Source: Chitinilyticum litopenaei DSM 21440 (GTDB lineage: Bacteria > Pseudomonadota > Gammaproteobacteria > Burkholderiales > Chitinibacteraceae). Taken from it: 64,000 bases of DNA. The stretch covers positions 1 to 64,000 of the forward strand of contig NZ_ATZJ01000014.1 in the NCBI RefSeq assembly GCF_000428145.1, in the 5' to 3' direction. Positions 1 to 9,050 of this stretch are shown piece after piece. A model generated the notes under the pieces. It was given only the letters and a program-made list of their open reading frames with translations. It did not search any database and was not told the DNA's origin. How positions within the stretch are numbered: position 1 is the first letter of the stretch; every line of letters starts with the position of its first letter. Made by a program: the position numbers and the translations under genes.

Positions 1-156
1 CTTGGCGACGGCCTCTGACAAACCGATGCGGTGATCAGTCTGGCGCAGCAACATCAGTCCGCCATCGGAACTGAGTGCGCCGCCAGTGAAATTGGCCTCG
101 ATCTGGCAACGGCCAAGACGGCCAAACGGGAGTTCAGGTGCGGTACACTTTGGCAT
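1..156 (-). CDS. IS1380-family transposase, N-terminal part (runs off the window)
   Basis: The minus-strand frame opens at an ATG at 156-154 and stays open to base 1 (52 codons). The translation begins MPKCTAPELPFG and contains ANFTGGALSSDGGLMLLRQ followed by TDHRIGLSEAVAK. This is the conserved N-terminal block of IS1380-family DDE transposases (group-1 transposase DDE domain). The catalytic part is beyond the window edge, so whether the copy is intact cannot be judged. It would catalyse transposition of the surrounding element. Confidence 0.72.
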   Translation of the reverse strand, partial: MPKCTAPELPFGRLGRCQIEANFTGGALSSDGGLMLLRQTDHRIGLSEAVAK

Positions 157-249
157 CGGCGGAGTTGTCTGTGGATCGGTCTGGAAAGCATATCCTATGC
201 GGCTTTAAGCCCTCCGCCGACCCCGAACTCATGAAAAATCCGGGCTAGG
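1..249 (-). mobile_element. End of an IS1380-family insertion sequence (truncated by window edge)
   Basis: The minus strand carries the first 52 codons of an IS1380-type transposase. They are preceded by about 90 bp of leader that ends in a terminal-repeat-like sequence: read inward on the minus strand from base 249 it begins CCTAGCCCGGATTTTTCATG. IS1380 elements often have ends containing CCCGGATTTTTCATG, so 249 is the likely boundary. The other end and any target duplication lie outside the window. The element stops 43 bp before the start codon of the DUF2092 gene and may supply or disrupt its promoter. Confidence 0.7.
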
Positions 250-292
250 GCATTCCTGCCGATGGCAAACCCCATTCATGTGGAGAAACCTT

Positions 293-1051
293 ATGAAACT
301 GCGATACCCCCTGCTGGCGGCCAGCGCTGTGGCGCTGCTGTGCAGCGGCGGCGCGGCGGCTGCCGACGCTGCCGCTGAAAACCCGGTGCGCAACCCCCGC
401 GTGATCGACAAGCTGGTCGAGATGGGCGCCACCCTGCGCGCGCTGGGCGATTTCCGCGTCGAGGCCGACGCCAGCCGCGACGTGGTGCTCGACAATGGCC
501 AGAAGATCAAGCAGCTGGCCAGCGCCAGCCTGCTCGCCAGCGGCAAGGACAAGCTGCGCGTCGATATTCGTGGCGACCGCCTGAGCCGCAACATCTATTT
601 CGACGGCAAGCAGCTGACGCTCTATGCGCCGGCCACGCGCTACTACGCCAGCACGCCACTGCCCGGCAATACGGCCGCCATGCTGGAGACCGCCGAAGAG
701 AAGCTGGGCATCGAGATTCCGCTGGCCGACCTCTTCCTGTTCGGCAAGAGCCAGGCGCAGCTTGACGCCATCAAGAGCGCGGTTTACGTCGGCGCATCGA
801 CGGTCAACGGCCAGCGTTGCGATCATCTGGCCTTCCGCGAGGACACGATCGACTGGCAGCTGTGGGTGAGCCGCGGCGAGCGCCCGCTGCCCTGCAAGCT
901 GGTGGTGACCAGCACCGATCAGTCCGAGCAGCCGGAATACAGTGTGACTTACCGCTGGAACACCAAGGCCAAGGCCAGGGCGGGCGACTTCCGCTTCCAG
1001 CCCGCCAAGGGCGATCTGCCCATTCCGCTCACCTCCGCCAGCGCGCAATAA
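293..1051 (+). CDS. DUF2092-type periplasmic protein
   Basis: The protein has about 252 residues with a signal peptide (MKLRYPLLAASAVALLCSGG, Ala-rich cleavage region near residue 25). The body resembles DUF2092 predicted periplasmic proteins, which have a LolA/LolB-like outer-membrane-lipoprotein fold: a repeated beta pattern with a 'LASGKDKLRVDIRGDR' strand and a C-terminal 'YRWNTKAKA' strand. I chose the ATG at 293 because GGAG lies 7 bp upstream; an in-frame ATG at 278 lacks one. The next gene begins 16 bp after the stop, so the pair is probably co-transcribed. The function of the family is not established. Confidence 0.7.
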   Translation: MKLRYPLLAASAVALLCSGGAAAADAAAENPVRNPRVIDKLVEMGATLRALGDFRVEADASRDVVLDNGQKIKQLASASLLASGKDKLRVDIRGDRLSRNIYFDGKQLTLYAPATRYYASTPLPGNTAAMLETAEEKLGIEIPLADLFLFGKSQAQLDAIKSAVYVGASTVNGQRCDHLAFREDTIDWQLWVSRGERPLPCKLVVTSTDQSEQPEYSVTYRWNTKAKARAGDFRFQPAKGDLPIPLTSASAQ

Positions 1052-1066
1052 CTCGGGGAACCTACC

Positions 1067-1591
1067 ATGACCACTACCCGCAAGACCCTGATGCTGAGCG
1101 CCATGGCCGCCGCGCTGCTGAGCTACGGCATGCTGGCCGAAGCCGCTCCGCGCGCCAAGGGCGAAGCCCGCAGCAGCGTGAACAAGCCGGCCACCGCCAA
1201 TCGTGGCGCCGCGCCGCGTGCGGAGGCCGCGCCGCGCGCCAATGTGCAGAACAACACGGCACGCAATACCAATGCCACCCGCAATACCAAGAACACCAAT
1301 GTACGCAATACCAATGTCAACAACATCAATATCGACCGCGACGTGAACATCGATGTGGATGGCGGCGGCTGCCACGGCGGCTGCTGGGACAACGATTACC
1401 ATCCGATCGCCACGGCGGCCGCCATCACCGCGACGGCGGCCGTGATCGGCTCCATCGTCAACTCGGTGCCGCCCAACTGCGTGCCGGTGGTCTATGCCAA
1501 CATCACCTATCAGCAGTGCGGCAACACCTGGTATCAGCCGCAATACCAGGGCAGCAATGTGACCTACATCGTCGTCAACCCGCCCCGCTAA
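1067..1591 (+). CDS. Secreted Asn/Thr-repeat protein, function unknown
   Basis: This is a 174-residue protein with a signal peptide ending around AEAAPRAK. A low-complexity middle (roughly residues 60-105) is built from short Asn-Thr and Asn-Val repeats such as NTNATRNTKNTN, and changes into alternating Asn/Ile/Asp (NINIDRDVNIDVDG). Then come a Gly/Cys-rich turn (GGGCHGGC), an Ala-rich hydrophobic stretch that could be a membrane helix, and a C-terminal domain with two further Cys. RBS GGGGAA precedes ATG 1067. It follows the DUF2092 gene by 16 bp, suggesting a shared envelope role. I know no function; the polar repeat could form a beta-stacked structure, which is inference. Confidence 0.6.
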   Translation: MTTTRKTLMLSAMAAALLSYGMLAEAAPRAKGEARSSVNKPATANRGAAPRAEAAPRANVQNNTARNTNATRNTKNTNVRNTNVNNINIDRDVNIDVDGGGCHGGCWDNDYHPIATAAAITATAAVIGSIVNSVPPNCVPVVYANITYQQCGNTWYQPQYQGSNVTYIVVNPPR

Positions 1592-1599
1592 ACCGGCAG

Positions 1600-1624
1600 C
1601 GGCCGCCCTGCAACGGGGCGGCCG
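1600..1624. terminator. GC-rich hairpin after the DUF2092 pair
   Basis: Nine-base arms CGGCCGCCC (1600-1608) and GGGCGGCCG (1616-1624) lie 8 bp after the stop of the preceding gene. There is no T-tract, so termination is only possible, not shown. Confidence 0.35.
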
Positions 1625-1873
1625 GCGCACTGCCGCAACAACAGGCACGGCCTCTTCGCAGGCCGGATACGCGCCAGCACCATCCGACACGGCGCAAGCG
1701 CCGGAAGGCGCTGCGCTTTTCCGGCCTGCTTCGCCATATTTCGCGGCAGTGGGCGGCCTGCAGCCGCCTGGCCTCGGGCTGCTTCTCCGCAGGCAAACCG
1801 GCAGACAAATCGCAACACGGCCGACGGCATCCGCTTTGTAGAATGCGCGGCATTGTCGCTCGTCGCCCGCCGC

Positions 1874-3076
1874 ATGCACACCGCCGCCTCCCTCCCCCAG
1901 CGCTATACCGTTCTCGACAGTTTCCGCGGGCTGTGCGCCTTGCTGGTTGTCGTTTTTCATCTGCACCTGTGGCAGGGTTTCAGCGAATGGGCGCTGTTTC
2001 GCGCTTCCGGACTGCTGGTCGAATTCTTTTTCACGCTCAGCGGCTTTGTGCTGGCCTGGCGTTACCGCGACGCGGACTTCAGCCTGCGCGATTTTCGCCA
2101 GTTCATGCTCGCGCGGACGTTTCGCATCGTGCCGCTGCATCTGGCCACGCTGGCAGCGATGCTGCTCCTCTTGGTGCTGCGCTTTGGCGTGGCCGGCGAC
2201 TCGCTGGATGACAGCCTGGCCTGGCTGACGCCGGCCGCCGGCGAGCAGCTCGCCTGGCAGCTGCTGCTGCTGCAGGCCTGGTGGCCCGGCGCCAATCCCT
2301 TTGCCTTCAATGGCCCGGCCTGGAGCATCAGCGTCGAGTTCTATCTGTATGTGGCGTTCGGACTCTTGCTGCTGCTGGCGGGCCGTCGCCAGCGCCTGTG
2401 GCTGTTGCTGACCGCGCTGGCCTGCGCACTGGCCGTCCTCGTCCAGGCACCGTTTACCGGCAGCGGGGCATTTCGCGGGCTGAACTGTTTCGTGCTCGGC
2501 GCGCTGGCGCAGCATGCCTATCAGCACTGGCGCGCCCGGCCTTCGCGGCCATTCCCGCGCAGCGGCATGATTCTGGGCAATGCCCTGGAAGTGCTGGCGC
2601 TGGCGCTGGTCACGGCCGTGCTGCTGCTCAGCCTGCCAGCGAAAAGCTATCTGGCCACCTGGGTGTTCGTGGCGGCCATTCTGGTGTTTGCCGCCGAACG
2701 GGGGCGGCTGTCGCGCTGGCTGGGCAAGGCGGGCTTTGTGCAGCTGGGGCACTGGTCATTCTCGATTTACCTGACGCATTACCCGGTGCTGCAGGCCGTC
2801 AAGCTGCTGCTGCAGGCCCTGGCCGCGCTGGGCGGGCCAAACTGGCTGTTTTACGACCCGGCCAGCCAGCTGCTGTATTTCCGCAGCGGCAGCGCGGCCG
2901 GTGATTCACTGCTGGGCTTGCTCATCCTCGCCGCCGTGCTGGCCGTGTCGCGCCTCAGCCATCGCTGGATCGAGCAGACGGGCATGCTGGCCGGCCGCCA
3001 GCTCAATGCCCGGCTGGACGGCCCACAGCAGCGCGTCACCGGCCTCGCGCTGGCCGACGCCGCCCGCAAGGGCTGA
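1874..3076 (+). CDS. Membrane acyltransferase (acyltransferase-3 / OafA family)
   Basis: This is a multi-pass inner-membrane protein of about 400 residues. The N-terminal motif LDSFRGLCALLVVVFH contains the family's essential Arg and His, and FFTLSGFVLAWRY follows at about residue 55. About ten hydrophobic segments follow. Such enzymes transfer acetyl or other acyl groups to surface polysaccharides or lipids; the substrate here is unknown. An in-frame TTG at 1853 would add 7 residues; I prefer ATG 1874 because the conserved motif starts shortly after it. No polysaccharide operon flanks it. Confidence 0.82.
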   Translation: MHTAASLPQRYTVLDSFRGLCALLVVVFHLHLWQGFSEWALFRASGLLVEFFFTLSGFVLAWRYRDADFSLRDFRQFMLARTFRIVPLHLATLAAMLLLLVLRFGVAGDSLDDSLAWLTPAAGEQLAWQLLLLQAWWPGANPFAFNGPAWSISVEFYLYVAFGLLLLLAGRRQRLWLLLTALACALAVLVQAPFTGSGAFRGLNCFVLGALAQHAYQHWRARPSRPFPRSGMILGNALEVLALALVTAVLLLSLPAKSYLATWVFVAAILVFAAERGRLSRWLGKAGFVQLGHWSFSIYLTHYPVLQAVKLLLQALAALGGPNWLFYDPASQLLYFRSGSAAGDSLLGLLILAAVLAVSRLSHRWIEQTGMLAGRQLNARLDGPQQRVTGLALADAARKG

Positions 3077-3161
3077 GCCGGGCGGCGGCACTCTGGCAGG
3101 CGTAAGCGCCACCCAGACGACGCCTGCAGACCTGCCAAGCTGAAAAACAGCATACATCGCA

Positions 3162-3210
3162 GGCTATACGGCCATAGCCAAGCAGGGCATTGAGCTAGAA
3201 AGACATACCC
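3162..3210. repeat. 49-bp dyad element, copy 1
   Basis: Left end GGCTAT, inner arms AGCC (positions 15-18) and AGCT (32-35), right end ATACCC. It lies between the convergent acyltransferase and efflux genes. Its core GGCCATAGCCAAGCAGGGCA closely matches the copy at 18054 (GGCCACAGCCAAATCAGGGC). Confidence 0.8.
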
Positions 3211-3316
3211 ACAGACAACCATGAGATCAGCAAGACTTCCCGGCGACATGCCTGCCCGGCCTAGGCATGACCATGAAGACCCGCAGGCAAGCCCGCGGAT
3301 CTTCACCGAGAGGGGC

Positions 3317-4753
3317 TTAAGCCCCGGACGCCGCCACGGACGCCTCGCCCGCCGCGGGCTGCCAGCCGCCGCCCAGCGCCTTGTAGAGCGCCACCAGCGC
3401 CAGGCGCTTCTGCCGCTGGGCATCGCTGAGACTGAGCTGCCCCTGGAATAGGCTGCGCTCGCTGTCGAGCACTTCCAGATAGCTGGAATAGCCATTGTTG
3501 TAGCGCAGACTGGCCAGATAGAGCTGCCGCTTGAGCACGTCCAGCGAGACCGACAGCTCCAGATATTTCTGCTCGGCCGCCTGGTAGAGCTTCAGCGCCG
3601 CGCGGGTATCGGCAAAGGCCTGGCTGACCGTCTGACGATAGGCCGCTGCCGCCGCGCGCTCCTGCGCGCGAGCCTGGTCGACCTGGGCCGCCGTCAGGCC
3701 GTTGTTGAACAGCGGCATGGCCAGATTGCCGGCGTAGGTCCAGGTTGTGCTGCCACTCTGGAACAGCGAGGACAGCTGCGGGCTTTCCACGCCCAGCAAG
3801 CCGGTCAGGCTGATGCGCGGGAAATACGCGGCGCGGGCGGCGGCAATCTGCGCCTGCGTGGCGCGCAGCGCAGCCTCGGCCTGACGGATGTCGGGGCGGC
3901 GCAGCAGCAGGTCGGAAGGAATTCCCGCCGGAACGACGCTCGCGGCCACGACCGCCGATTTCTGCTGCGGCGTCACCGCAATGCCCGCGGCATACAGCTC
4001 GCGCGGCGCCACGCCAACCAGCACGCTCAGCGCCGACTCGGCTGCGGCAACCTGGCCCTGCAGGTCGAGCGCCGAAACGCGGGCGGCGGCCACTTCGGTT
4101 TCCGCCTGGCGCATTTCCAGTTCGGAGGTAATGCCGCCCTCGAATTGCTTCTTGCGCAGGCGATAGGATTCCTCGCGCGTGGCCACCGTCTGTTGCGTAA
4201 CTTCCAGGCTGGCCCGCAGGGCCTGCAGGCTGAAATACTGCTCGGCGACCTGTGCGGCCAGCGACAGGCGCACGCCGTCCAGCGCATATTCGCTGGCCTG
4301 CAGGCTGGCGCGGGCAGCAGCGGTCGAGTTGCGCACGCGCCCCCACAGATCGAGCTCCCAGCTCAGCTGCAGGCCGGCCGAATAGGCGCCGATGGTGTTT
4401 TGCGGCGCACCGTACACGGCTTCGGAGCGCTGCCCCTGGCCGGCGGCGGCCGTTGCGGCCAGCGTCGGCAGCTGGGCCGAACTGGTGATGCCCAGCACGG
4501 CGCGCGCTTCATCGACGCGCGCCAGCGCCACTTCGATGGACGGGCTGTCGGCCAGCGCCAGCCCGATCAGCCGGTCAAGCTCGGGATCCTGAAAAGCCTC
4601 CCACCAGCGCGCGCTGACAAGCGGTGCGTTCTGCTGACCTTCCGGCAGCGCCAGCGCCGGCGTTTCATAGCGCGGATTCAGCCCGCAAGCGGCCAGCAGA
4701 CTCGCCAGCAGCAGCGGCGCCAGGCAGGCCGGACGCAGTGGGAACTTAGTCAT
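3317..4753 (-). CDS. RND efflux outer-membrane factor lipoprotein (OprM/NodT family)
   Basis: This is a 478-residue TolC-like channel subunit of a tripartite efflux pump. The N-terminus is a lipoprotein signal with lipobox LAAC (Cys23), so it should be acylated in the outer membrane. Two repeated OEP domains follow; RYETPALALPEGQ near the mature N-terminus and LLRRPDIRQAEAALR at about residue 290 are typical of the NodT family. Its start overlaps the end of the pump gene by 8 bp (4746-4753), so translation is coupled. It is the last gene of the adaptor-pump-channel operon. Confidence 0.93.
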   Translation of the reverse strand: MTKFPLRPACLAPLLLASLLAACGLNPRYETPALALPEGQQNAPLVSARWWEAFQDPELDRLIGLALADSPSIEVALARVDEARAVLGITSSAQLPTLAATAAAGQGQRSEAVYGAPQNTIGAYSAGLQLSWELDLWGRVRNSTAAARASLQASEYALDGVRLSLAAQVAEQYFSLQALRASLEVTQQTVATREESYRLRKKQFEGGITSELEMRQAETEVAAARVSALDLQGQVAAAESALSVLVGVAPRELYAAGIAVTPQQKSAVVAASVVPAGIPSDLLLRRPDIRQAEAALRATQAQIAAARAAYFPRISLTGLLGVESPQLSSLFQSGSTTWTYAGNLAMPLFNNGLTAAQVDQARAQERAAAAAYRQTVSQAFADTRAALKLYQAAEQKYLELSVSLDVLKRQLYLASLRYNNGYSSYLEVLDSERSLFQGQLSLSDAQRQKRLALVALYKALGGGWQPAAGEASVAASGA

Positions 4754-7700
4754 GGGCGGTCTCCTTGGCGGCAGCCTGACGGCCGGAGCCGCGCATGATC
4801 AGGCGGAAGAACAGCGGGATGAAGAAAATCGCGATAAAGGTCGCGGCCAGCATGCCGCCGATCACCGGCGTGCCCAGCGCATGGCGGCTGGCGGCGCCGG
4901 CGCCACTGGACAACACCAGCGGCACGCAGCCCAGAATGAAGGCCAGCGAGGTCATGATGATGGGCCTGAAGCGCAGGCGCGCGGCTTCGAGCGCGGAATC
5001 CAGCAGGCTCATGCCCTCCTCGTGCTTCATCACGGCAAATTCGACGATCAGGATCGCATTCTTGGCCGCCAGGCCAACCAGCGTCACCAGGCCGATCTGG
5101 AAGTAGACATTGTTGGTCATGCCGGCCAGCCAGGTCGCCAAGAGCGCGCCAAACAGCGCAAACGGCACGGCGGTGATCACCGCGAAGGGCAGCGTCCATT
5201 TTTCATACTGGGCGGCCAGGATCAGGAAAATCATCACGATGCCGAAGATGAACGCCATCGCGGCCGTGCCGCCAGCCTTTTTCTCCTGGTAGGCCGAGCC
5301 GGTCCATTCCAGCTTGGCGTCATTGCCCAGCGCCTGCGCGGCCACTTCCTCCAGCGCCTTGATGGCCTGCCCGGAGCTGTAGCCCGGCGCCGGTTGCGCC
5401 ATGATCTTGGCCGACTGGAAGACGTTGAAGCGCTCGACCAGTTCCGGACCGCTGGAATCCTTGACGGTCACCAGACTGGTCAGCGGGATCATGTCACCGG
5501 CCTGCGAACGCACATAGACATTGCGGATGTCGTTCGGGCGGGCGCGGTAATCGGCTTCGGACTGCAGCTGCACGCGATAGGTGCGGCCGAACTGGTTGAA
5601 GTCGTTCACGTACACCTGGCCAAACGTCGCCTGCATGGTGTCGAACACCGCATTGATCGGCACACCCAGCGCCTTGGCCTTTTCGCGGTCGAGATCGAGA
5701 TAGATCTGCGGCACATTGGCGCGGAAGGTGCTGCTCACGCTGGCGAACTCCGGCCGCTTCTTGGCGGCTTCGAGAAAGCGCTGCACTTCGCCGGCGAACA
5801 CCTTGGCGCCGCCGGTGCCGCGATTCTGCAGATAGCCCTCCAGACCGCCGGTGGTCGACATGCCCATGATGGGCGGCGGATTGAAGACGGCGGCAAAACC
5901 GTCCTTCAGGCCCATATAGCCCATACCCTGGAAGGTTTTCGCCAGCGCGAAGGAGTCGTCCCCCGCGCCCTGGCGTTCATCCCAGTCCTTCAGCGTGATG
6001 AAGGAAATGCCGCTGTTGCTGATCACCGCGCCGGACAGGATGTCAAAGCCCGAGAAGGTCACCGTATTGGCGACATTCTTGTTGGCCATCGTCATCTGGT
6101 CGAACTGGTTGGCGACCGCCTGCGTGCGGTTCAGCGAGGCCGCATCGGGCAGCATCACGGCAGCGATCAGATAACCCTGGTCCTCGTTGGGCACCAGTTC
6201 GCCCGGCACGCGGGCAAACAGCCCCCAGGTGCTCACGAGGATCACCGCGATCAGCGCAAAGGCGACGCCGACGCGCCGGTTCAGAAAGGCCACGCCGCCG
6301 ACATACTTGCCGGTGAGCCGGTCGAAGAAGTTGTTGAACCAGACGAAGAAGCGCGCCGGCGGCTGATGGCTGTTTTTCAGCAGCACCGCGCACAGCGCCG
6401 GCGACAGCGTCAGCGCCACAAGGCCGGAAATGGCCACCGAGACGGCAACGGTCACGGCGAACTGCTTGTACATCACCCCGGTCATGCCGCCCATGAAGGC
6501 TACTGGCAAAAAGACCGCGCACAGCACCAGCACGATGGCAACCACCGGGCCGGATACTTCCTGCATGGCCTGGATGGCAGCGTCCTTCGCCGAACACTTT
6601 TTCTCGCTCATGATGCGCTCGACGTTTTCCAGCACCACGATCGCGTCATCCACCACGATGCCGATGGCCAGCACCATGCCGAACAGTGTCAGCAGGTTGA
6701 TCGAGAAGCCCAGCACCAGCATGCCGGCAAAGGTGCCGATCAGCGACACCGGCACGGCGATGCAGGGAATCAGCGTGGCGCGGAAATTCTGCAGGAAGAG
6801 ATACACCACGAGGAACACCAGCACGATGGCTTCCAGCAGCGTGTGCACCACTTCCTCGATCGAGATCTTCACGAACTGGGTCGTGTCATAGGGAATGTTG
6901 TAGTTCAGGTCCTGCGGGAAGCGCGTTTTCAGCTCTTCCATCTTGGCGGCGACCGCTTCGGCGACGGCCACGGCATTAGCGCCCGGCTGCAGATAGGTCG
7001 CGATGCCGATGGCGGGCTTGCCGTTGACCTTGGCCAGCAGGTCGTAATCCTTGCCGCCCATCTCCACGCGCGCCACATCCTTCACGCGGATTTTCGAGCC
7101 GTCCGGCATCGAGCGCACGATGATGTTCTGGAACTCGCTCACGTCTTCCAGCCGGCCCTTGGTCTGCACGGTGAAGGTGAAATCAACCTTGGCCGTGGTC
7201 GGCTGCGCGCCGATCTTGCCGGCGGCGAACTGGGCATTCTGCTCGCGGATCGCCGCAATCACGTCGCTGGGAGTCAGGCCCAGCTGGGCCAGACGGTCGG
7301 GGCGCAGCCAGACGCGCATGGCATAGTCGGTGCCGCCGAACAGCGTGGTATCGCCCACCCCCGGAATGCGCTTGAGCTCGTCGATGATGTTGAGCAGCGC
7401 ATAGTTCGAGAGATAGGTGGTGTCATAGCTGCCCTTGGGCGAATCCAGCGTCACCACCTGCAGGATGGCGGTCGATTTCTTCTTGACCGTCACGCCCTGC
7501 TTTTTCACTTCCTCGGGCAGCTGCGCCATCGCGGCGGACACGCGGTTGTTGACGTTGATCGTCGCCTGGTCGGGGTCGGTGCCGATGTCGAAATACACGT
7601 TCAGCGTCATGGAGCCGTTCGAGGCCGAGCCAGACTGCATGTAGATCATGTTTTCGACGCCGTTGATCTGCTGCTCCAGCGGCGCGGCCACCGTCTGCGA

Positions 7701-7874
7701 GATCACCTCGGGCGTCGCGCCAGGATAAAAGGCCACGACCGACACCACCGGCGGCGTGATTTCCGGGTACTGCTCGACGGGCAGCACCCGCATGGCGGCC
7801 AGACCCGCCAGCACGATGATGATGGAAATCACGCTGGCGAAAATGGGCCGTTCAATGAAGAACTTGGAGAACAT
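4746..7874 (-). CDS. RND multidrug efflux transporter (AcrB/MexB type, HAE1)
   Basis: The protein has 1042 residues, the normal length for hydrophobe/amphiphile RND pumps. It opens with MFSKFFIERPIFASVISIII (first membrane helix), has the proton-relay pair in GIVVDDAIVVLENVERI at about residue 405, and has the usual two large periplasmic loops and twelve membrane helices. It exports drugs, detergents or dyes in exchange for protons, working with the adaptor (7884-9050) and channel (3317-4753). The gap to the adaptor stop is 9 bp. No truncation is seen. Substrates cannot be predicted from sequence. Confidence 0.95.
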   Translation of the reverse strand: MFSKFFIERPIFASVISIIIVLAGLAAMRVLPVEQYPEITPPVVSVVAFYPGATPEVISQTVAAPLEQQINGVENMIYMQSGSASNGSMTLNVYFDIGTDPDQATINVNNRVSAAMAQLPEEVKKQGVTVKKKSTAILQVVTLDSPKGSYDTTYLSNYALLNIIDELKRIPGVGDTTLFGGTDYAMRVWLRPDRLAQLGLTPSDVIAAIREQNAQFAAGKIGAQPTTAKVDFTFTVQTKGRLEDVSEFQNIIVRSMPDGSKIRVKDVARVEMGGKDYDLLAKVNGKPAIGIATYLQPGANAVAVAEAVAAKMEELKTRFPQDLNYNIPYDTTQFVKISIEEVVHTLLEAIVLVFLVVYLFLQNFRATLIPCIAVPVSLIGTFAGMLVLGFSINLLTLFGMVLAIGIVVDDAIVVLENVERIMSEKKCSAKDAAIQAMQEVSGPVVAIVLVLCAVFLPVAFMGGMTGVMYKQFAVTVAVSVAISGLVALTLSPALCAVLLKNSHQPPARFFVWFNNFFDRLTGKYVGGVAFLNRRVGVAFALIAVILVSTWGLFARVPGELVPNEDQGYLIAAVMLPDAASLNRTQAVANQFDQMTMANKNVANTVTFSGFDILSGAVISNSGISFITLKDWDERQGAGDDSFALAKTFQGMGYMGLKDGFAAVFNPPPIMGMSTTGGLEGYLQNRGTGGAKVFAGEVQRFLEAAKKRPEFASVSSTFRANVPQIYLDLDREKAKALGVPINAVFDTMQATFGQVYVNDFNQFGRTYRVQLQSEADYRARPNDIRNVYVRSQAGDMIPLTSLVTVKDSSGPELVERFNVFQSAKIMAQPAPGYSSGQAIKALEEVAAQALGNDAKLEWTGSAYQEKKAGGTAAMAFIFGIVMIFLILAAQYEKWTLPFAVITAVPFALFGALLATWLAGMTNNVYFQIGLVTLVGLAAKNAILIVEFAVMKHEEGMSLLDSALEAARLRFRPIIMTSLAFILGCVPLVLSSGAGAASRHALGTPVIGGMLAATFIAIFFIPLFFRLIMRGSGRQAAAKETAHD

Positions 7875-7883
7875 GGCGACTCC

Positions 7884-9050
7884 TTATTGCGCGGCGACGG
7901 CGCTGGCCGCTGCGGCACTGGCCACGCTCGGTGCCACCTTGCTGCCCGGACGCGCCTTCATCAGTCCTTCGACGATCACCTTCTCGCCCGCCTTGAGGCC
8001 CTCTTCCACCACGACCAGGCCGTCGATGGTCGGCCCCAGGCGCACCGGGCGCGGCACCACCTCGTTCTGCGCGTTCACGGTCATCACCAGGCGGTCGGCC
8101 TGCGACTGCACGATGGCGCGCTCGGGCACCATCAAGGTGTCCTGCCGCGTGCCCAGATCGAGAATCACGCGGACGAACTGGCCGGGCAGTAGCTCGCCCT
8201 GCTTGTTGTCGAAAATCGCCCGCGCGCGGATGGTGCCGGTTTTCGGATCGACGCGGTTGTCCGAGAAATTCAGCTTGCCGGTTTCGCCATACATGCGCCC
8301 GTCGGCCAGACGCAGGCGCGCCGTCCAGTTGCTGGCGTCCTTCATGGCCAGCTTGCCGGAGCTGACCAGACGCTCGAAGGTCAGGCGGTCCTGCTCGGAA
8401 TAGGAAAAATTGACGTAGAGCGGGTCGAACTGCGAAATCGTCGTCAGCAGCCCGCTTTCGCCGCTGGCGCTGATCAGGCTGCCTTCCGATTGCGCCACCT
8501 TGCTGGTCATGCCGGAAATCGGCGCGGTCACCTTCGTGTAACCCAGATTCAGCTCGGCCTCCTTCACCCTGGCCTGGGCGGACTGGTTGCTGGCGATGGC
8601 CGCGTTGTAGGCAGCAATCGCGTCGTCGTGATCCTTGCGGCTGACAGCGTTTTCCTTGAACAGCGGAATGATGCGGTCGCGGTCGGCCACCGCCTTGGCC
8701 AGCTTGGCCTGCTCCTGCGCCAGCACGCCCTTGGCCTGATCCAGCGCCGCCTTGTAGGGCTCGGGGTCGATCTCGAAGAGCACCTGCCCGGCCTGCACGG
8801 CCTGGCCTTCGGTATAGGTGCGCTTGAGCAGGATGCCGCTGACGCGCGCGCGCACTTCGACATCGCGGTAACCGGCGGTTTCACCGACCAGCTCGGTCGT
8901 CATCGGCGCCGAGGTCGGCTTGAGCTCGATCACATTCACCGGCGCAGGCGGAATTTCGGGGGGCTTCTTGTCCTGACCGCAAGCGCCCAGCAGGCCGGCA
9001 ATCGCCAGGGCAAGCAGGCTGTTGCGCAAGCCGATGCTTGCCCGGCTCAT
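7884..9050 (-). CDS. RND efflux periplasmic adaptor lipoprotein (AcrA/MexA type)
   Basis: This is the membrane-fusion subunit linking the inner-membrane pump to the outer-membrane channel. The lipobox LGAC places the acylated Cys at residue 24. A biotinyl-lipoyl-like region (VEVRARVSGILLKR, TEGQAVQAGQVLFEID), an alpha-hairpin rich in Ala and Lys, and a beta-barrel with GLKAGEKVIVEG are visible. I chose ATG 9050 because AGAGGA sits a few bases upstream; an in-frame start at 9074 adds eight residues before the signal. First gene of the operon. No TetR or MarR regulator is adjacent, which is unusual for acrAB-like loci. Confidence 0.93.
   Translation of the reverse strand: MSRASIGLRNSLLALAIAGLLGACGQDKKPPEIPPAPVNVIELKPTSAPMTTELVGETAGYRDVEVRARVSGILLKRTYTEGQAVQAGQVLFEIDPEPYKAALDQAKGVLAQEQAKLAKAVADRDRIIPLFKENAVSRKDHDDAIAAYNAAIASNQSAQARVKEAELNLGYTKVTAPISGMTSKVAQSEGSLISASGESGLLTTISQFDPLYVNFSYSEQDRLTFERLVSSGKLAMKDASNWTARLRLADGRMYGETGKLNFSDNRVDPKTGTIRARAIFDNKQGELLPGQFVRVILDLGTRQDTLMVPERAIVQSQADRLVMTVNAQNEVVPRPVRLGPTIDGLVVVEEGLKAGEKVIVEGLMKARPGSKVAPSVASAAAASAVAAQ

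Noticed and set aside
304..309. Isolated ATACCC at 304, and likewise at 5923, 20283, 39655 and 54965
   Set aside because: None has GTAT, ACCCAT or inner arms at the positions required by the 49-bp frame, and codon use around them looks normal.
245..2752. 835-codon open frame on the minus strand
   Set aside because: It is antisense to the DUF2092, Asn-repeat and acyltransferase genes, which have signal peptides, RBS and family motifs. Its translation is Gln/His/Arg-rich low-complexity sequence, typical of a GC-rich shadow frame.
4752..8192. 1146-codon open frame on the plus strand
   Set aside because: It is antisense to the RND pump gene. The His/Gln/Arg-rich translation and lack of any domain mark it as a shadow.
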